Source of the DNA: an uncultured Nocardioides sp.
GTDB taxonomy: Bacteria; Actinomycetota; Actinomycetes; Propionibacteriales; Nocardioidaceae
DNA: 64,000 bases
Assembly: GCF_947488025.1 (NCBI RefSeq)
Contig: NZ_CANKYS010000002.1
Span: 434,001-498,000 of the forward strand
Reading direction: 5' to 3'
Shown here: positions 16,565 through 24,939 of the stretch, in pieces
Layout: every line of letters starts with the position of its first letter
Position numbering within the stretch: the first letter of the stretch is position 1
The notes under the pieces: generated by a model
Database searches by the model: none
What the model saw: only the letters and a program-made list of their open reading frames with translations
Told to the model about the DNA's origin: nothing
Translations under genes and position numbers: made by a program

Positions 16565-17967
16565 AGGGCGGGCAGGTCGGCGGGCGAGGAGAGCGTGCCG
16601 CGCACGGCGGTGGCGGCGGCGACGGGCACCGAGACGAGGTGCGTACGACCGCCCTTGCCCTGCCGACCCTCGAAGTTGCGGTTGGACGTCGAGGCACTGC
16701 GCTCACCCGGTGCGAGCTGGTCGGGGTTCATGCCCAGGCACATCGAGCACCCCGCGCCGCGCCACTCCGCGCCCGAGGCGATGAAGACCTTGTCGAGGCC
16801 CTCGGCCTCGGCCTGGAGGCGTACGCGGACCGAGCCGGGCACGACGAGCAGGCGGGTGTCGGCGGCGACGGTGCGGCCCTCGAGGATCGACGCCGCGAGG
16901 CGCAGGTCCTCGATGCGACCGTTGGTGCAGGAGCCGACGAACACCGTGTCGACCTTGACCTCGCGCAGGGGCGTGCCGGCCTCGAGACCCATGTACTGCA
17001 GGGCCTTCTCGGTCGCGACCTTGTCGTTGGGCTCGTCGAAGTCGTCGGGGCTCGGGACCGTCGCACCGAGCGGCGCGCCCTGGCCGGGGTTGGTGCCCCA
17101 CGTGACGAACGGCGTCATCGTGGAGGCGTCGAGCTCGATCTCCTTGTCGAAGACGGCGTCGTCGTCGGTGCGCAGCGTCTTCCAGTGCGCGACCGCGGCG
17201 TCCCAGTCGGCACCCCTCGGCGCCTCCGGCTTGCCCTCGATGTAGTCGAAGGTGGTCTGGTCGGGAGCGATCAGTCCTGCCTTCGCACCCCACTCGATCG
17301 ACATGTTGCACACCGTCATCCGGCCCTCCATCGAGAGCTCCTCGATGGCCTGGCCGCGGTACTCGACGATGTAGCCCTGCCCGCCGCCGGTGCCGGTGTG
17401 CGTGATGAGGGTGAGGACGAGGTCCTTGGCGGTGACGCCGTCGGGGAGGCTGCCGTTGACGGTGACGGCCATCGTCTTCGGGCGCGCCTGCGTCAGGGTC
17501 TGCGTGGCCAGCACGTGCTCGACCTCGGAGGTGCCGATGCCGAAGGCGATCGCACCGAACGCACCGTGCGTGGAGGTGTGGGAGTCACCGCACACGATCG
17601 TCATGCCCGGCTGCGTGAGGCCCAGCTGCGGGCCGACGACGTGGACGATGCCCTGCTCGACGTCGCCCAGCGGGTGGAGGCGGACGCCGAAGTCAGCGCA
17701 GTTCTTGCGCAGCGTCTCGACCTGGGTGCGACTCACCGGGTCGGCGATCGGCTTGTCCCAGTCGAGGGTGGGCACGTTGTGGTCCTCGGTCGCCAGGGTG
17801 AGGTCGGGACGGCGCACGGACCGGTTCGCCAGGCGGAGGCCGTCGAAGGCCTGCGGCGAGGTCACCTCGTGGAGGAGGTGGAGGTCGATGAAGAGGAGGT
17901 CGGGCTCCCCGGGGGCACTCCGGACGACGTGCTCGTCCCAGACCTTCTCGGACAGGGTCTTGCCCAT
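16555..17967 (-). CDS. leuC: 3-isopropylmalate dehydratase large subunit
   Basis: Aconitase-family [4Fe-4S] subunit, 470 residues, isomerising 2- to 3-isopropylmalate. Cluster-ligand cysteines lie in [15 protein letters not shown] and GCSMCLGMN contexts. An AAAGGAG ribosome-binding site lies 8 nt before the ATG. The last three residues and the stop come from the palindromic repeat at 16526-16564. Divergent from the IclR regulator, whose predicted operator overlaps the promoter region. Confidence 0.97.
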   Translation of the reverse strand: MGKTLSEKVWDEHVVRSAPGEPDLLFIDLHLLHEVTSPQAFDGLRLANRSVRRPDLTLATEDHNVPTLDWDKPIADPVSRTQVETLRKNCADFGVRLHPLGDVEQGIVHVVGPQLGLTQPGMTIVCGDSHTSTHGAFGAIAFGIGTSEVEHVLATQTLTQARPKTMAVTVNGSLPDGVTAKDLVLTLITHTGTGGGQGYIVEYRGQAIEELSMEGRMTVCNMSIEWGAKAGLIAPDQTTFDYIEGKPEAPRGADWDAAVAHWKTLRTDDDAVFDKEIELDASTMTPFVTWGTNPGQGAPLGATVPSPDDFDEPNDKVATEKALQYMGLEAGTPLREVKVDTVFVGSCTNGRIEDLRLAASILEGRTVAADTRLLVVPGSVRVRLQAEAEGLDKVFIASGAEWRGAGCSMCLGMNPDQLAPGERSASTSNRNFEGRQGKGGRTHLVSVPVAAATAVRGTLSSPADLPALAG

Positions 17968-18027
17968 GACACAAACTCCTTTGCCTTTGCCGCGTGCGGT
18001 GGGACGACGCTACCTCTTGCATCCCAC

Positions 18028-18041
18028 TCTCTGAGATGAGA
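18028..18041. promoter_or_regulatory. Candidate leu operator (IclR/NdgR-type site)
   Basis: Inverted repeat TCTC-TGAGAT-GAGA in the 84-bp leuC/regulator intergenic region. On the minus strand a TAGCGT -10 element lies downstream, placing the repeat near the leuC -35. NdgR/LtbR regulators are known to bind upstream of leuCD in actinobacteria. Assignment of this exact site is inference. Confidence 0.45.
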
Positions 18042-18051
18042 ATATCGGCAT

Positions 18052-18774
18052 ATGGACAACGGATCTGGCGTCGGCGTACTCGACAAGGCCGCGCTCGTGC
18101 TCGCAGCACTGGAGGCCGGACCGGCCACCCTGGCCGGCCTGGTGGCGGGCACCGGCCTGGCCCGGCCGACCGCGCACCGCCTCGCGGTCGCCCTCGAGCA
18201 CCACCGCCTCGTCGCCCGCGACATGCAGGGCCGGTTCGTCCTCGGACCGCGGCTGGCCGAGCTGTCGGCGGCTGCCGGCGAGGACCGCCTGCTCGCCGCT
18301 GCCGGGCCCGTGCTCGCCCGGTTGCGCGACATCACCGGCGAGTCCGCGCAGCTGTGGCGCCGCCAGGGCGAGCACCGCGTGTGCGTGGCCGCCGCCGAAC
18401 GCCCGTCCGGCCTGCGCGACACGATCCCGGTCGGTTCGCAGCTCACCATGAACGCCGGTTCCGCCGCCCAGATCCTGCTCGCGTGGGAGGACCCCGAGCG
18501 GATGCACCGCGGCCTGCAGAACGCCGCCTTCTCCGCCACCGCCCTGTCCGGCATCCGCCGACGCGGCTGGTCGCAGTCGGTCGGCGAGCGCGAGCAGGGC
18601 GTGGCCTCGGTCTCGGCCCCCGTCCGCTCCCCCGGCGGCAAGGTCATCGCAGCGGTGTCGGTCTCCGGCCCCCTCGAGCGCCTGTCCCGCCAGCCCGGCC
18701 GGATGCACGCGCCCGCCGTGCTCGCCGCGGCCGATCGGCTGTCCGAGTCGCTGCGCCGCGCCGCGTCTGAGTAG
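18052..18774 (+). CDS. ndgR: IclR-family regulator, NdgR/LtbR type
   Basis: 240-residue transcription factor: N-terminal winged helix-turn-helix (residues ~8-65) and C-terminal effector-binding IclR domain (~70-235). Its position divergent from leuCD is the conserved location of NdgR (Streptomyces)/LtbR (Corynebacterium), which control leucine and other amino-acid genes. No clear Shine-Dalgarno is seen. GAATAT lies ~7 nt before the ATG, so the mRNA may be leaderless. The regulatory target is inferred from gene order. Confidence 0.88.
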   Translation: MDNGSGVGVLDKAALVLAALEAGPATLAGLVAGTGLARPTAHRLAVALEHHRLVARDMQGRFVLGPRLAELSAAAGEDRLLAAAGPVLARLRDITGESAQLWRRQGEHRVCVAAAERPSGLRDTIPVGSQLTMNAGSAAQILLAWEDPERMHRGLQNAAFSATALSGIRRRGWSQSVGEREQGVASVSAPVRSPGGKVIAAVSVSGPLERLSRQPGRMHAPAVLAAADRLSESLRRAASE

Positions 18775-18864
18775 CCGCCGGCTCGGCGCCTGACGCCGTC
18801 CACGGGTCCAGACCGCTCCGCAGGAGCGGTGACGTGGCGTCGGGCCGGTGGGACGATGCGGCCC

Positions 18865-19896
18865 ATGGACGGACTTGCGCGCGCACTCGAGGCGTTGCCC
18901 AAGGTCGACCTGCACTGCCACGTCGAAGGCACCATGCGGCCGACGACCGTGGTCGAGCTGGCGAGGAAGAACGGCGTGCCGCTCCCCACCGCAGAGCCCG
19001 CGGACCTCTACACCTACTCCTCGCTCGACGAGTTCCTCGCCGTCTTCTGGCTCGTCCAGTCGACCCTCGTCGATCGGGACGACTGGGCGCGCCTGGCCTA
19101 CGAGGCGGTCACCGACAGCGCCCGGCACGGCGTCGTGCACCAGGAGTGCTTCTTCACCCCGGCGCGCCACCTCGCAGGCGGTCAACGGCTCGCGGCGATC
19201 GTCGCGGGGCTCGACGAAGGCCTGGCGGCCGCCGAGGCCGAGACCGGTACGACGTGTCGGTTGATCGCCGACATGGACCGGGCGTTCGGCCCGGAGGCCG
19301 GCCGCCAGCTCGTCGAGGAGCTCGTCGGGCTCAGGTCGGCACGGTCGCCGGGCACGGACCGGGTGATCGGCGTCGGCATGGACTCGACCGAGCTCGGTGT
19401 CGACTCCACGACCTACGCGCCGGCCTACGACGTGGCGCGCGCCGCCGGCCTCCGGCTGACCGGTCACCAGGGTGAGAACTCGACCGCGCAGCAGGTCGCC
19501 GCGTGTCTCGACGCCCTCGGGCTCGAACGGCTGGACCACGGCGTGCCGGTCCTCGACAGCGCCGTGCTGACCGCGCAGATGGTCGACGAACGCATCCCGA
19601 TCACCGTCTGTCCGACCTCCAACGTGGTGATCGCCCACTGCTTCGACCGCCTCGAGGACCACGTGCTGCCGCGGATGCGTGCGGCCGGCCTGCTCGCGAC
19701 CGTCAACACCGACGACCCGGCGCTGAGCGACCTCGACCTCGGTCGGGAGTACGCCGCCGTGGCCGAGGCCTTCGGTTGGGGCTGGAACCAGATGGTGGAG
19801 GTCGCCCTCGACGGCATCGAGGCGAGCTGGCTCGACGAGTCGGAGAAGGCCGACCTGCGCGCCCGGGTGGTGATGGCCGAGGGGCCGCGGGTCTAG
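18865..19896 (+). CDS. add: Adenosine deaminase-family purine deaminase
   Basis: Metal-dependent amidohydrolase likely converting adenosine (or adenine/analogue) to the hypoxanthine form in purine salvage. 343 residues from the ATG at 18865. Zinc-site motif DLHCHVEG near residue 16, LDHGVPVL and a TVNTDDPALS motif are present. The usual HAGE catalytic loop is HQGEN here, and HCHVEG differs from both HxHLDG (adenosine) and HLHLEG (adenine) patterns, so substrate preference is uncertain. Its TAG stop overlaps the ogt TAG on the other strand within the palindrome CTAG. Confidence 0.85.
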   Translation: MDGLARALEALPKVDLHCHVEGTMRPTTVVELARKNGVPLPTAEPADLYTYSSLDEFLAVFWLVQSTLVDRDDWARLAYEAVTDSARHGVVHQECFFTPARHLAGGQRLAAIVAGLDEGLAAAEAETGTTCRLIADMDRAFGPEAGRQLVEELVGLRSARSPGTDRVIGVGMDSTELGVDSTTYAPAYDVARAAGLRLTGHQGENSTAQQVAACLDALGLERLDHGVPVLDSAVLTAQMVDERIPITVCPTSNVVIAHCFDRLEDHVLPRMRAAGLLATVNTDDPALSDLDLGREYAAVAEAFGWGWNQMVEVALDGIEASWLDESEKADLRARVVMAEGPRV

Positions 19897-20375
19897 AAGA
19901 GCGCGTCCTGCTCCAGCTCGAGCAGCTGCTGCTTGCGCTCGGGTCCGCCCGCGTAGCCGGTCAGCGTGCCGTTGGCGCCGATGACCCGGTGGCACGGCAC
20001 CACGATGGGGATCGGGTTGCGACCGTTGGCCAGTCCGACCGCGCGGGAGGCCGCGTTGGTCATGCCCAGGCGACCCGCGATCTCCCCGTAGGACGCGGTC
20101 TCGCCGTAGCCGATCAGCCCGAGCTGGGTCCACACCCGACGCTGGAAGTCGGTGCCGACCGGCGCCACCGGCAGGTCGAAGTCCGTGAGCTCACGGTCGA
20201 AGTACGCCGTCAGCTGCCGCACCGCCTCGACGAGCACCGGGAGGTCGTCGGAGCGCGCACCGAGCGGGCGCCCGTCGGCCGGCTGCCGGAACGGCGAGAA
20301 CTCGATCGCCACGATCGAGCCGTCGCGCTCCACGACGCGCAGGTCGCCGACGGGCGAGGGCATCACGGTCCACAT
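19893..20375 (-). CDS. ogt: Methylated-DNA--[protein]-cysteine S-methyltransferase
   Basis: Suicide repair protein that takes the alkyl group from O6-alkylguanine onto its own cysteine. 160 residues from the ATG at 20375 (MWTVMPSPVGDL). Active-site motif IVVPCHRVIG and DNA-binding helix YGEIAGRLG are intact. It starts 1 nt after the Ada-AlkA stop with GAGGAG upstream, so the pair forms an alkylation-repair operon. Confidence 0.95.
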   Translation of the reverse strand: MWTVMPSPVGDLRVVERDGSIVAIEFSPFRQPADGRPLGARSDDLPVLVEAVRQLTAYFDRELTDFDLPVAPVGTDFQRRVWTQLGLIGYGETASYGEIAGRLGMTNAASRAVGLANGRNPIPIVVPCHRVIGANGTLTGYAGGPERKQQLLELEQDALF

Positions 20376-20376
20376 G

Positions 20377-21891
20377 TCAGTTCTCCTCATCGGCGCGGGG
20401 CGGCGCAGGGGTGTCGGGCATCAGGGTGTTCCACAGGTGCATCAGGGCATAGGAGCGCCACGGCCTCCACCGGTCGGGATCGGGCTCGCCGCTGCCGGAC
20501 GTGGCCAGCTCGCCCAGGAGCCGGCGCACCGCCAGGTCCGTGGGCAGGAAGACGTCAGGATGCCCGAGCGCCCGCATGGCCACGTAGTCGGCCGTCCACG
20601 GCCCGATGCCGGGCAGCTCGAGCAGCGCGCGGCGTACGTCGTCGCGGTCGGGGCCGCGGTCGAGCAGCACCCTCCCCTCGGCGAGCGCCGCGGCGAGCCC
20701 GACCAGCGCCCGGCCCCGCGCGCGAGGCATCGGCAGGGTGGCGGGATCGGCGGCCGCGAGCGACGCGGCGTCGGGGAAGAGGTGCGTCAGCCCCGGCACG
20801 TCCGACTCGAGGGGCCGCCCGTGCGCGGCGACGAGCCGACCGGCGACGGTGCGAGCGCCCGTCACGCTGACCTGCTGGCCGATGACCGTGCGGATCGCCG
20901 TCTCGTCGCCGTCCACCTGACCGGGCACGCGGAGACCGGGCGTCGACCCCACGAGGTGCCCCAGGCCCGGGTCGGCCCCGAGGTGGCCGTCCACGGCACG
21001 CGGGTCGCAGTCGGCGTCGAGCAGCCGGCGTACGCGCTCGCTCGCGGCCGCGGTGTCGCGCAGGTCCTCGAGCCGGAACTCGGCGGTCACGAAGCCGGTC
21101 CCACCGCCGGGGCGGTCGGACGTGTCGGGCAGGTCGGTCAGCTCCACCACCACCGTGCCGCTGCCGTGGGGCAGGTCGAGCGTCCGGGCGTACCAGCCGG
21201 GTCCGGCGACCTCGACACCCGGCACGAGGTGGTAGGCGAGGAAGGCGAGCAGCCGGCCGCCGGCGAAGGGGGTGCGGACGGGGAGCCGCATGGTGACGGC
21301 GCCGGCGCTGCGGGTGCCGCTCCGGCGACCGCGCAGCTCGCTGGGCGACGACGCGTAGATCTCGCGGAGCGTCTCGTTGAACTGCCGGACGCTGGCGAAG
21401 CCGGCCGCGAAGGCGACGTCGGTGAGCGGCAGGTCGGTGGTCTCGATGAGCACCCGCGCGCTCTGCGCCCGACGCGCCCGTGCCAGGGCCAGCGGTCCCG
21501 CACCGAGCTCCTGGGTCAGCAGCCGGCCCAGGTGGCGCGGGGTGTAGCCCACCCGGCGGGCCAGCCCGTCGACGCCCTCGCGGTCGACGAGGCCGTCGGC
21601 GATCAGGCGCATGGCGCGCCCGGCGACGTCGGCGGCGACGTCCCACTCCGGACTGCCGGGCGTCGCGTCGGGCAGGCAGCGCTTGCAGGCGCGGTAGCCG
21701 GCGGCGTGCGCGCTCGCCGCGGTCGGGTGGAACGTGACGTTGCCGGGCGCGGGGGTCCGCGCCGGGCACGAGGGACGGCAGTAGATGCCGGTGGTGCGCA
21801 CTGCGGTGTAGAAGACCCCGTCGAAGCGGCGGTCCCGGCTGCGGACGGCGCGGTAGCAGGCCTCGGTGTCGAGGTGCCCGGTCGGTGTCAT
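20377..21891 (-). CDS. Ada regulatory domain fused to AlkA-type 3-methyladenine DNA glycosylase
   Basis: Fusion of 504 residues. Residues 1-85 form the Ada metal-binding methyl-acceptor domain with Cys38, Cys42, Cys69 and Cys72; ~85-185 an AraC-type DNA-binding domain; ~195-310 AlkA N-terminal-like; ~310-490 an HhH-GPD glycosylase with LPGIGPWTADYVAMR and catalytic Asp in FLPTDLAV. It should sense methyl-phosphotriesters, activate transcription (probably of its own operon) and excise alkylated bases. Downstream ogt supplies the O6-guanine repair activity that this Ada lacks. Confidence 0.94.
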   Translation of the reverse strand: MTPTGHLDTEACYRAVRSRDRRFDGVFYTAVRTTGIYCRPSCPARTPAPGNVTFHPTAASAHAAGYRACKRCLPDATPGSPEWDVAADVAGRAMRLIADGLVDREGVDGLARRVGYTPRHLGRLLTQELGAGPLALARARRAQSARVLIETTDLPLTDVAFAAGFASVRQFNETLREIYASSPSELRGRRSGTRSAGAVTMRLPVRTPFAGGRLLAFLAYHLVPGVEVAGPGWYARTLDLPHGSGTVVVELTDLPDTSDRPGGGTGFVTAEFRLEDLRDTAAASERVRRLLDADCDPRAVDGHLGADPGLGHLVGSTPGLRVPGQVDGDETAIRTVIGQQVSVTGARTVAGRLVAAHGRPLESDVPGLTHLFPDAASLAAADPATLPMPRARGRALVGLAAALAEGRVLLDRGPDRDDVRRALLELPGIGPWTADYVAMRALGHPDVFLPTDLAVRRLLGELATSGSGEPDPDRWRPWRSYALMHLWNTLMPDTPAPPRADEEN

Positions 21892-21956
21892 GACCCGAGC
21901 CTGTCACCCGCGCGCACCCGGCACCAGCGGAAAACGGACACCGCCGTGAGCCGCTC

Positions 21957-22544
21957 CTACTCCTGTACGGCGATATCAGTCGTGCGCCGGGTGAGCGGCT
22001 GGCGCGCCGGGCCCCGGAGCAGGAACCGCACCCGGACCGCGTCGTCGGGGAAGGCCTCTGCCACCTCGCGCTCGAGCTGGCCGGCCGCCTGGACGAGGGC
22101 GTCGGCCTCGGCCTCCACCTCCACGTGCGCGGACAGCTCGACGACCTCGGGTGCGTCCGGGAGCACGCGACCGCGCGCGCCGGTCACCGGGGCCAGGTCG
22201 CTCCAGCGCCCGGCCAGGGTGGAGGCGAGCGAGGACCGGTCGACCTCCAGCCGTCCGCTCGGGTCGCTCCCGGCGAGCCGGCTGGTGCCGCGGGTGAGCC
22301 GCGGGCGGTGCGAGGACAGCCAGGCCAGGCCGACGAGGCCGAGGGCGATGCCCGCGGCCGCCCAGGCCCAGGGCCACCAGGTGCTGTCGAGCACCGGATC
22401 GGCGTCCGACGTCCGCAGGGTGCCGCCGAGCCGGCCGGTCAGGTCGAGGCGCCACTCCCACGCGAGGAGTGCGAGAGCCAGCAGGACCAGGCCGAGCAGG
22501 ACGGTGACGGAGCGGTCGGTGCCGCGGGTGCGACGGGTGGTCAT
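21957..22544 (-). CDS. Alkaline-shock membrane anchor-like protein (AmaP family)
   Basis: 195-residue membrane protein at the end of the Asp23 operon. Two hydrophobic segments (~residues 12-32 and ~54-75) are followed by a ~110-residue soluble domain resembling AmaP, which tethers Asp23 to the membrane in Staphylococcus. ATG at 22544 overlaps the upstream stop (ATGA). Assignment rests on topology and context. Confidence 0.75.
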   Translation of the reverse strand: MTTRRTRGTDRSVTVLLGLVLLALALLAWEWRLDLTGRLGGTLRTSDADPVLDSTWWPWAWAAAGIALGLVGLAWLSSHRPRLTRGTSRLAGSDPSGRLEVDRSSLASTLAGRWSDLAPVTGARGRVLPDAPEVVELSAHVEVEAEADALVQAAGQLEREVAEAFPDDAVRVRFLLRGPARQPLTRRTTDIAVQE

Positions 22545-23093
22545 GCGATCTCCTCCTCGACGAGTCGTACGTCGACGCGGCGAGCGCCGAGTGCGCTGCC
22601 GGCGGTGTTCCCCACCTCGCGTGCCCGCTGCACGGTGGCGGTGTCGGTCGCGCCGTCGCGGGTCACGACGTCGAGGACCACGCGGCCCCGCGACGAGCGA
22701 GCCACGCGCGCCGCCACCACGCCCTGGGACCGGTCCACGGCACCGCGGGTGACCTCGGCGATCGCCGAAGGGCTCGACCAGAGGCGGGCGTCGCCGGCAG
22801 CCGGCACGTCGCCGCTTCGCCGGCAGCAGGCCCGCGAGGACCAGCAGCAGACCCAGCACGCCGACGGCGGTGGCGACGGCCAGCACGCCGGCAGACGGCT
22901 CGAGGCCGTCCAGGCTGCGGACGCCAGCGCCCAGCCAGGGCTCACCGGTGGCCCAGCCCTGGGCGACGGCGAGGTCTCGGACGGCGACGACGGCGACGCC
23001 GACGAGCGCGAGCGCCACGACGACGCCGATGGCCACCGCGCGGTGGGGTGAGACGGGCGGTCGCGCCAGGGCGCGATCGGTGCGGCTGCTCAT
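22541..23093 (-). pseudogene. DUF6286-like Asp23-locus membrane protein, interrupted by a frameshift
   Basis: The N-terminal part (ATG 23093, MSSRTDRALARPPVSPHRAV) has two membrane segments and runs in one frame to LLVLAGLLPAKR at ~22812. The expected soluble C-terminal part (DVPAAGDARLWSSPSAIAEV ... VRLVEEEIA, stop 22541) is in another frame. Skipping one base at about 22811 (in GCGGCGACG) restores a single ~183-residue protein. The stop overlaps the next ATG (ATGA) and the start overlaps the previous stop, so the operon was built around an intact gene. Causes could be a real 1-nt insertion, a sequencing error, or less likely programmed frameshifting. Confidence 0.75.
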
Positions 23094-23458
23094 GAGGTCC
23101 TCCTGTCGTCGGTGCCGTCGAGCCTGACGGTGACGTCGACCGAGGCGAGGCGGACCCCGCTCAGCTCGGACGCACGGTCGAGCACGTGGCGTCGTACGTC
23201 GGTGGCGATCCGGTTCACGGGAGCCGGCCACTGACAGGCGACCTCGATCTGGACGCGGGCGTTGGTGCCGCGCACGCGCACCGAGGCGCGCGGGCTGCCG
23301 GAACGCACACCGGCCAGGCCGCCGTCGGTCCGACGGACCCCCGGTACCTCGAGCGCGACCGTCTCGACGATGTGCTGGAGGGCCTGCGCGCGGACGTTGA
23401 GGCTGCCGCGCCCCTCGGCCACGGGCGTCGTGGTGCTGCGCTCGGCCACCTCACTCAC
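23090..23458 (-). CDS. Asp23/Gls24-family envelope stress protein (second copy)
   Basis: 122 residues with the compact Asp23 (DUF322) fold pattern: LNVRAQALQHIVETVALEVPGVRR then ARVQIEVACQWP and VDVTVRLDG. Asp23 proteins sit at the cytoplasmic face of the membrane and protect the envelope under stress in firmicutes; the actinobacterial role is poorly known. Overlaps both neighbours (8 nt and 4 nt). Confidence 0.85.
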   Translation of the reverse strand: MSEVAERSTTTPVAEGRGSLNVRAQALQHIVETVALEVPGVRRTDGGLAGVRSGSPRASVRVRGTNARVQIEVACQWPAPVNRIATDVRRHVLDRASELSGVRLASVDVTVRLDGTDDRRTS

Positions 23459-23627
23459 GTCGACCTCGCACGAGCGATCGGACGTCGACCTCGCCGTCGA
23501 CGTGGCCGCCGACCAGGTAGCCGACGGTCCCGAGGACCACGGCCAGGAGCAGCCCGGTCAGGCCGCCCGTCGTGATGGCGATGGTCAGCAACAGGCCTGC
23601 GATGAGGCCCAGGGTGGACGTGGTCAT
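23451..23627 (-). CDS. DUF2273-like small membrane protein
   Basis: 58 residues, almost entirely hydrophobic (LGLIAGLLLTIAITTGGL, then LLLAVVLGTVGYLVGGHV) with a basic tail (RSLVRGRRE); probably two membrane segments. DUF2273 proteins accompany Asp23 genes in firmicutes and actinobacteria and likely help dock them. ATG at 23627 overlaps the upstream stop by 4 nt. Confidence 0.8.
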   Translation of the reverse strand: MTTSTLGLIAGLLLTIAITTGGLTGLLLAVVLGTVGYLVGGHVDGEVDVRSLVRGRRE

Positions 23628-24022
23628 GCTCGCTCCTCTGACAGGTACGTGTAGTGGCGCGCGGGCCACGACGCCGGGCGGTGACGCGCGGCGAGGCCGC
23701 GCAGCCGGCGGCGGGCCCGGCGGGCCCGGCGCGACGTGCGTGAGCGCAGGGTGGTGGTGACGGTGACCGTGCTGGTGGCGGGCCGGGCGCACCCCGCGCC
23801 CGGGCCCGCCGCAGCAGCGCCGACGCCGGGGGCCACCCCCGTAGCCGTCTCCGGCGTCGTTCCCGACCCTGCTCCCACCCCGGCGGGGTGGGGCTGCTCG
23901 AAGGCGCGCATCACGTCGATGAACGCCTCGGTGTCGCCGCCCAGGTCGGGGTGGACGGCCCGCAGCGCAGCACGCCTCGCGGCACGTCGCTCGCGGACCG
24001 TCCGGTCGGCGCTGCTGGTCAT
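23624..24022 (-). CDS. Hypothetical protein with J-domain-like HPD motif in the Asp23 operon
   Basis: 132 residues from the ATG at 24022. Residues ~10-45 (RRAALRAVHPDLGGDTEAF, then IDVMRAFE) resemble helix II-HPD-helix III of a J-domain but lack helix I and the rest of a DnaJ protein. A Gly/Ala/Pro linker and a strongly basic tail (SRTSRRARRARRRLRGL) follow. It might recruit an Hsp70 or simply bind membrane or nucleic acid through the tail. Start and stop overlap neighbours (ATGA), so it is an integral operon member. Confidence 0.75.
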   Translation of the reverse strand: MTSSADRTVRERRAARRAALRAVHPDLGGDTEAFIDVMRAFEQPHPAGVGAGSGTTPETATGVAPGVGAAAAGPGAGCARPATSTVTVTTTLRSRTSRRARRARRRLRGLAARHRPASWPARHYTYLSEERA

Positions 24023-24327
24023 GGGGTCCCCGGGTCGGCTCCGGGGGCGGCGATGTCCTCCACCGCCACGTGCACCGTGCCCGGGACGATCGCAGCGACA
24101 CGCGCGCGCACCTCGTCGGTGGTGGCGGTGATCGGTGCGCCCCACGACAGGACCAGGTGGACCTGGGTGTCCCCGTCGCGCAGGCGTACGCCGGTCACAC
24201 GGCGTCCCGGCAGGTAGGTCGCGACCTCGCCGAGCACGCCCCCGTGCAGGTCGTGGACCCCGGGGACGGCCAGGACGGCACGTGCCACCCGGTCGGCGAG
24301 CTCGGCCGGGGTCGGCTCACTGGACAC
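24019..24327 (-). CDS. Small Asp23-like/alkaline-shock-associated protein
   Basis: 102 residues from the GTG at 24327 (MSSEPTPAELADRVARAVLAVPGVHDLHGG). The pattern of an N-terminal helix ending in PGV, then VTGVRLRDGDTQVHLVLSWG and VHVAVEDI, resembles a divergent Asp23 domain. Overlaps the upstream Asp23 gene by 11 nt and the next gene by 4 nt. Function unknown. Confidence 0.75.
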   Translation of the reverse strand: MSSEPTPAELADRVARAVLAVPGVHDLHGGVLGEVATYLPGRRVTGVRLRDGDTQVHLVLSWGAPITATTDEVRARVAAIVPGTVHVAVEDIAAPGADPGTP

Positions 24328-24787
24328 GCGTGGTCGCCGGCTCCTCGTCCGGCTCGTCGCCCTCCAGGAAGACGTCGTGGACGGTGATGTTGACCTCGGT
24401 CACCTCCAGGCCGGTCATCCGCTCGACCTGGTCGACGACGTTGCGACGGATGGCCGCGGCGAGGTCGGCGATCGCGACGCCGTACTCGGCGACGATGTCG
24501 AGGTCGACGGCGGCCTGGTGCTCCCCCACCTCGACGCCCACGCCCTGGCTCAGGTTGGTGCGCGAGCCCGGGATCCGCTCGCGGAGGGCGCCCACGGCGC
24601 GGGCCGTGCCACCACCGAGGTCGTGGACACCGCTGATCTCGCGGGCGGCGATGCCGGCGATCTTGGAGACGACGGTGTCGGCGATCGAGGTCTTGCCCTG
24701 CTCGCTCACGAGCGCTCCGGTGCCGGTGCCGGTCGTCGCGACGGACGTCGTCGTGGCCGGCGTGGTCGGCGTCTGCTTCTCGGTCAT
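24317..24787 (-). CDS. Asp23/Gls24-family envelope stress response protein (canonical)
   Basis: First gene of the seven-gene operon, 156 residues. A Thr-rich leader is followed by the canonical Asp23 domain: TSIADTVVSKIAGIAAREISG, VGVEVGEHQAAVDLDIVAEYG, and TEVNITVHDVFLEGD. Likely cytoplasmic, membrane-associated through partners encoded downstream (DUF2273 and AmaP-like). Divergent from an ECF sigma gene across a 152-bp region with an inverted repeat, suggesting joint control. Confidence 0.93.
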   Translation of the reverse strand: MTEKQTPTTPATTTSVATTGTGTGALVSEQGKTSIADTVVSKIAGIAAREISGVHDLGGGTARAVGALRERIPGSRTNLSQGVGVEVGEHQAAVDLDIVAEYGVAIADLAAAIRRNVVDQVERMTGLEVTEVNITVHDVFLEGDEPDEEPATTRVQ

Positions 24788-24861
24788 GGTCTCTCCGTTC
24801 GTACGTGCTCCCGTTCCGCGGTGGTCGGGACACGGGTTGGTCGTATCGAGTTCGCTCGTCG

Positions 24862-24922
24862 TCACGCCCGAGATGGCGTGAGCCCCGTCACGTCGGCCTA
24901 GCCTTGGACAAAGGTTGGACAA
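24862..24922. promoter_or_regulatory. Inverted repeat and direct repeat between asp23 and the ECF sigma gene
   Basis: TCACGCC (24862-24868) and GGCGTGA (24875-24881) form a 7-bp inverted repeat with a 6-nt spacer. TTGGACAA occurs twice with an 11-nt period (24904-24911 and 24915-24922), 18-36 nt before the sigma-factor GTG. Both are plausible regulator or sigma contacts; no factor can be assigned. Confidence 0.45.
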
Positions 24923-24939
24923 CCGGGCAGACTCCCCGC

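Noticed and set aside
23624..24022. Full DnaJ-type co-chaperone
   Set aside because: Only an HPD-like segment is present; helix I, the Gly/Phe region and the zinc or C-terminal domains are missing.
23451..24145. Longer versions of the DUF2273-like and HPD proteins from upstream starts
   Set aside because: The added sequence is a shadow of neighbouring genes; the ATGA-type overlaps identify the real starts.
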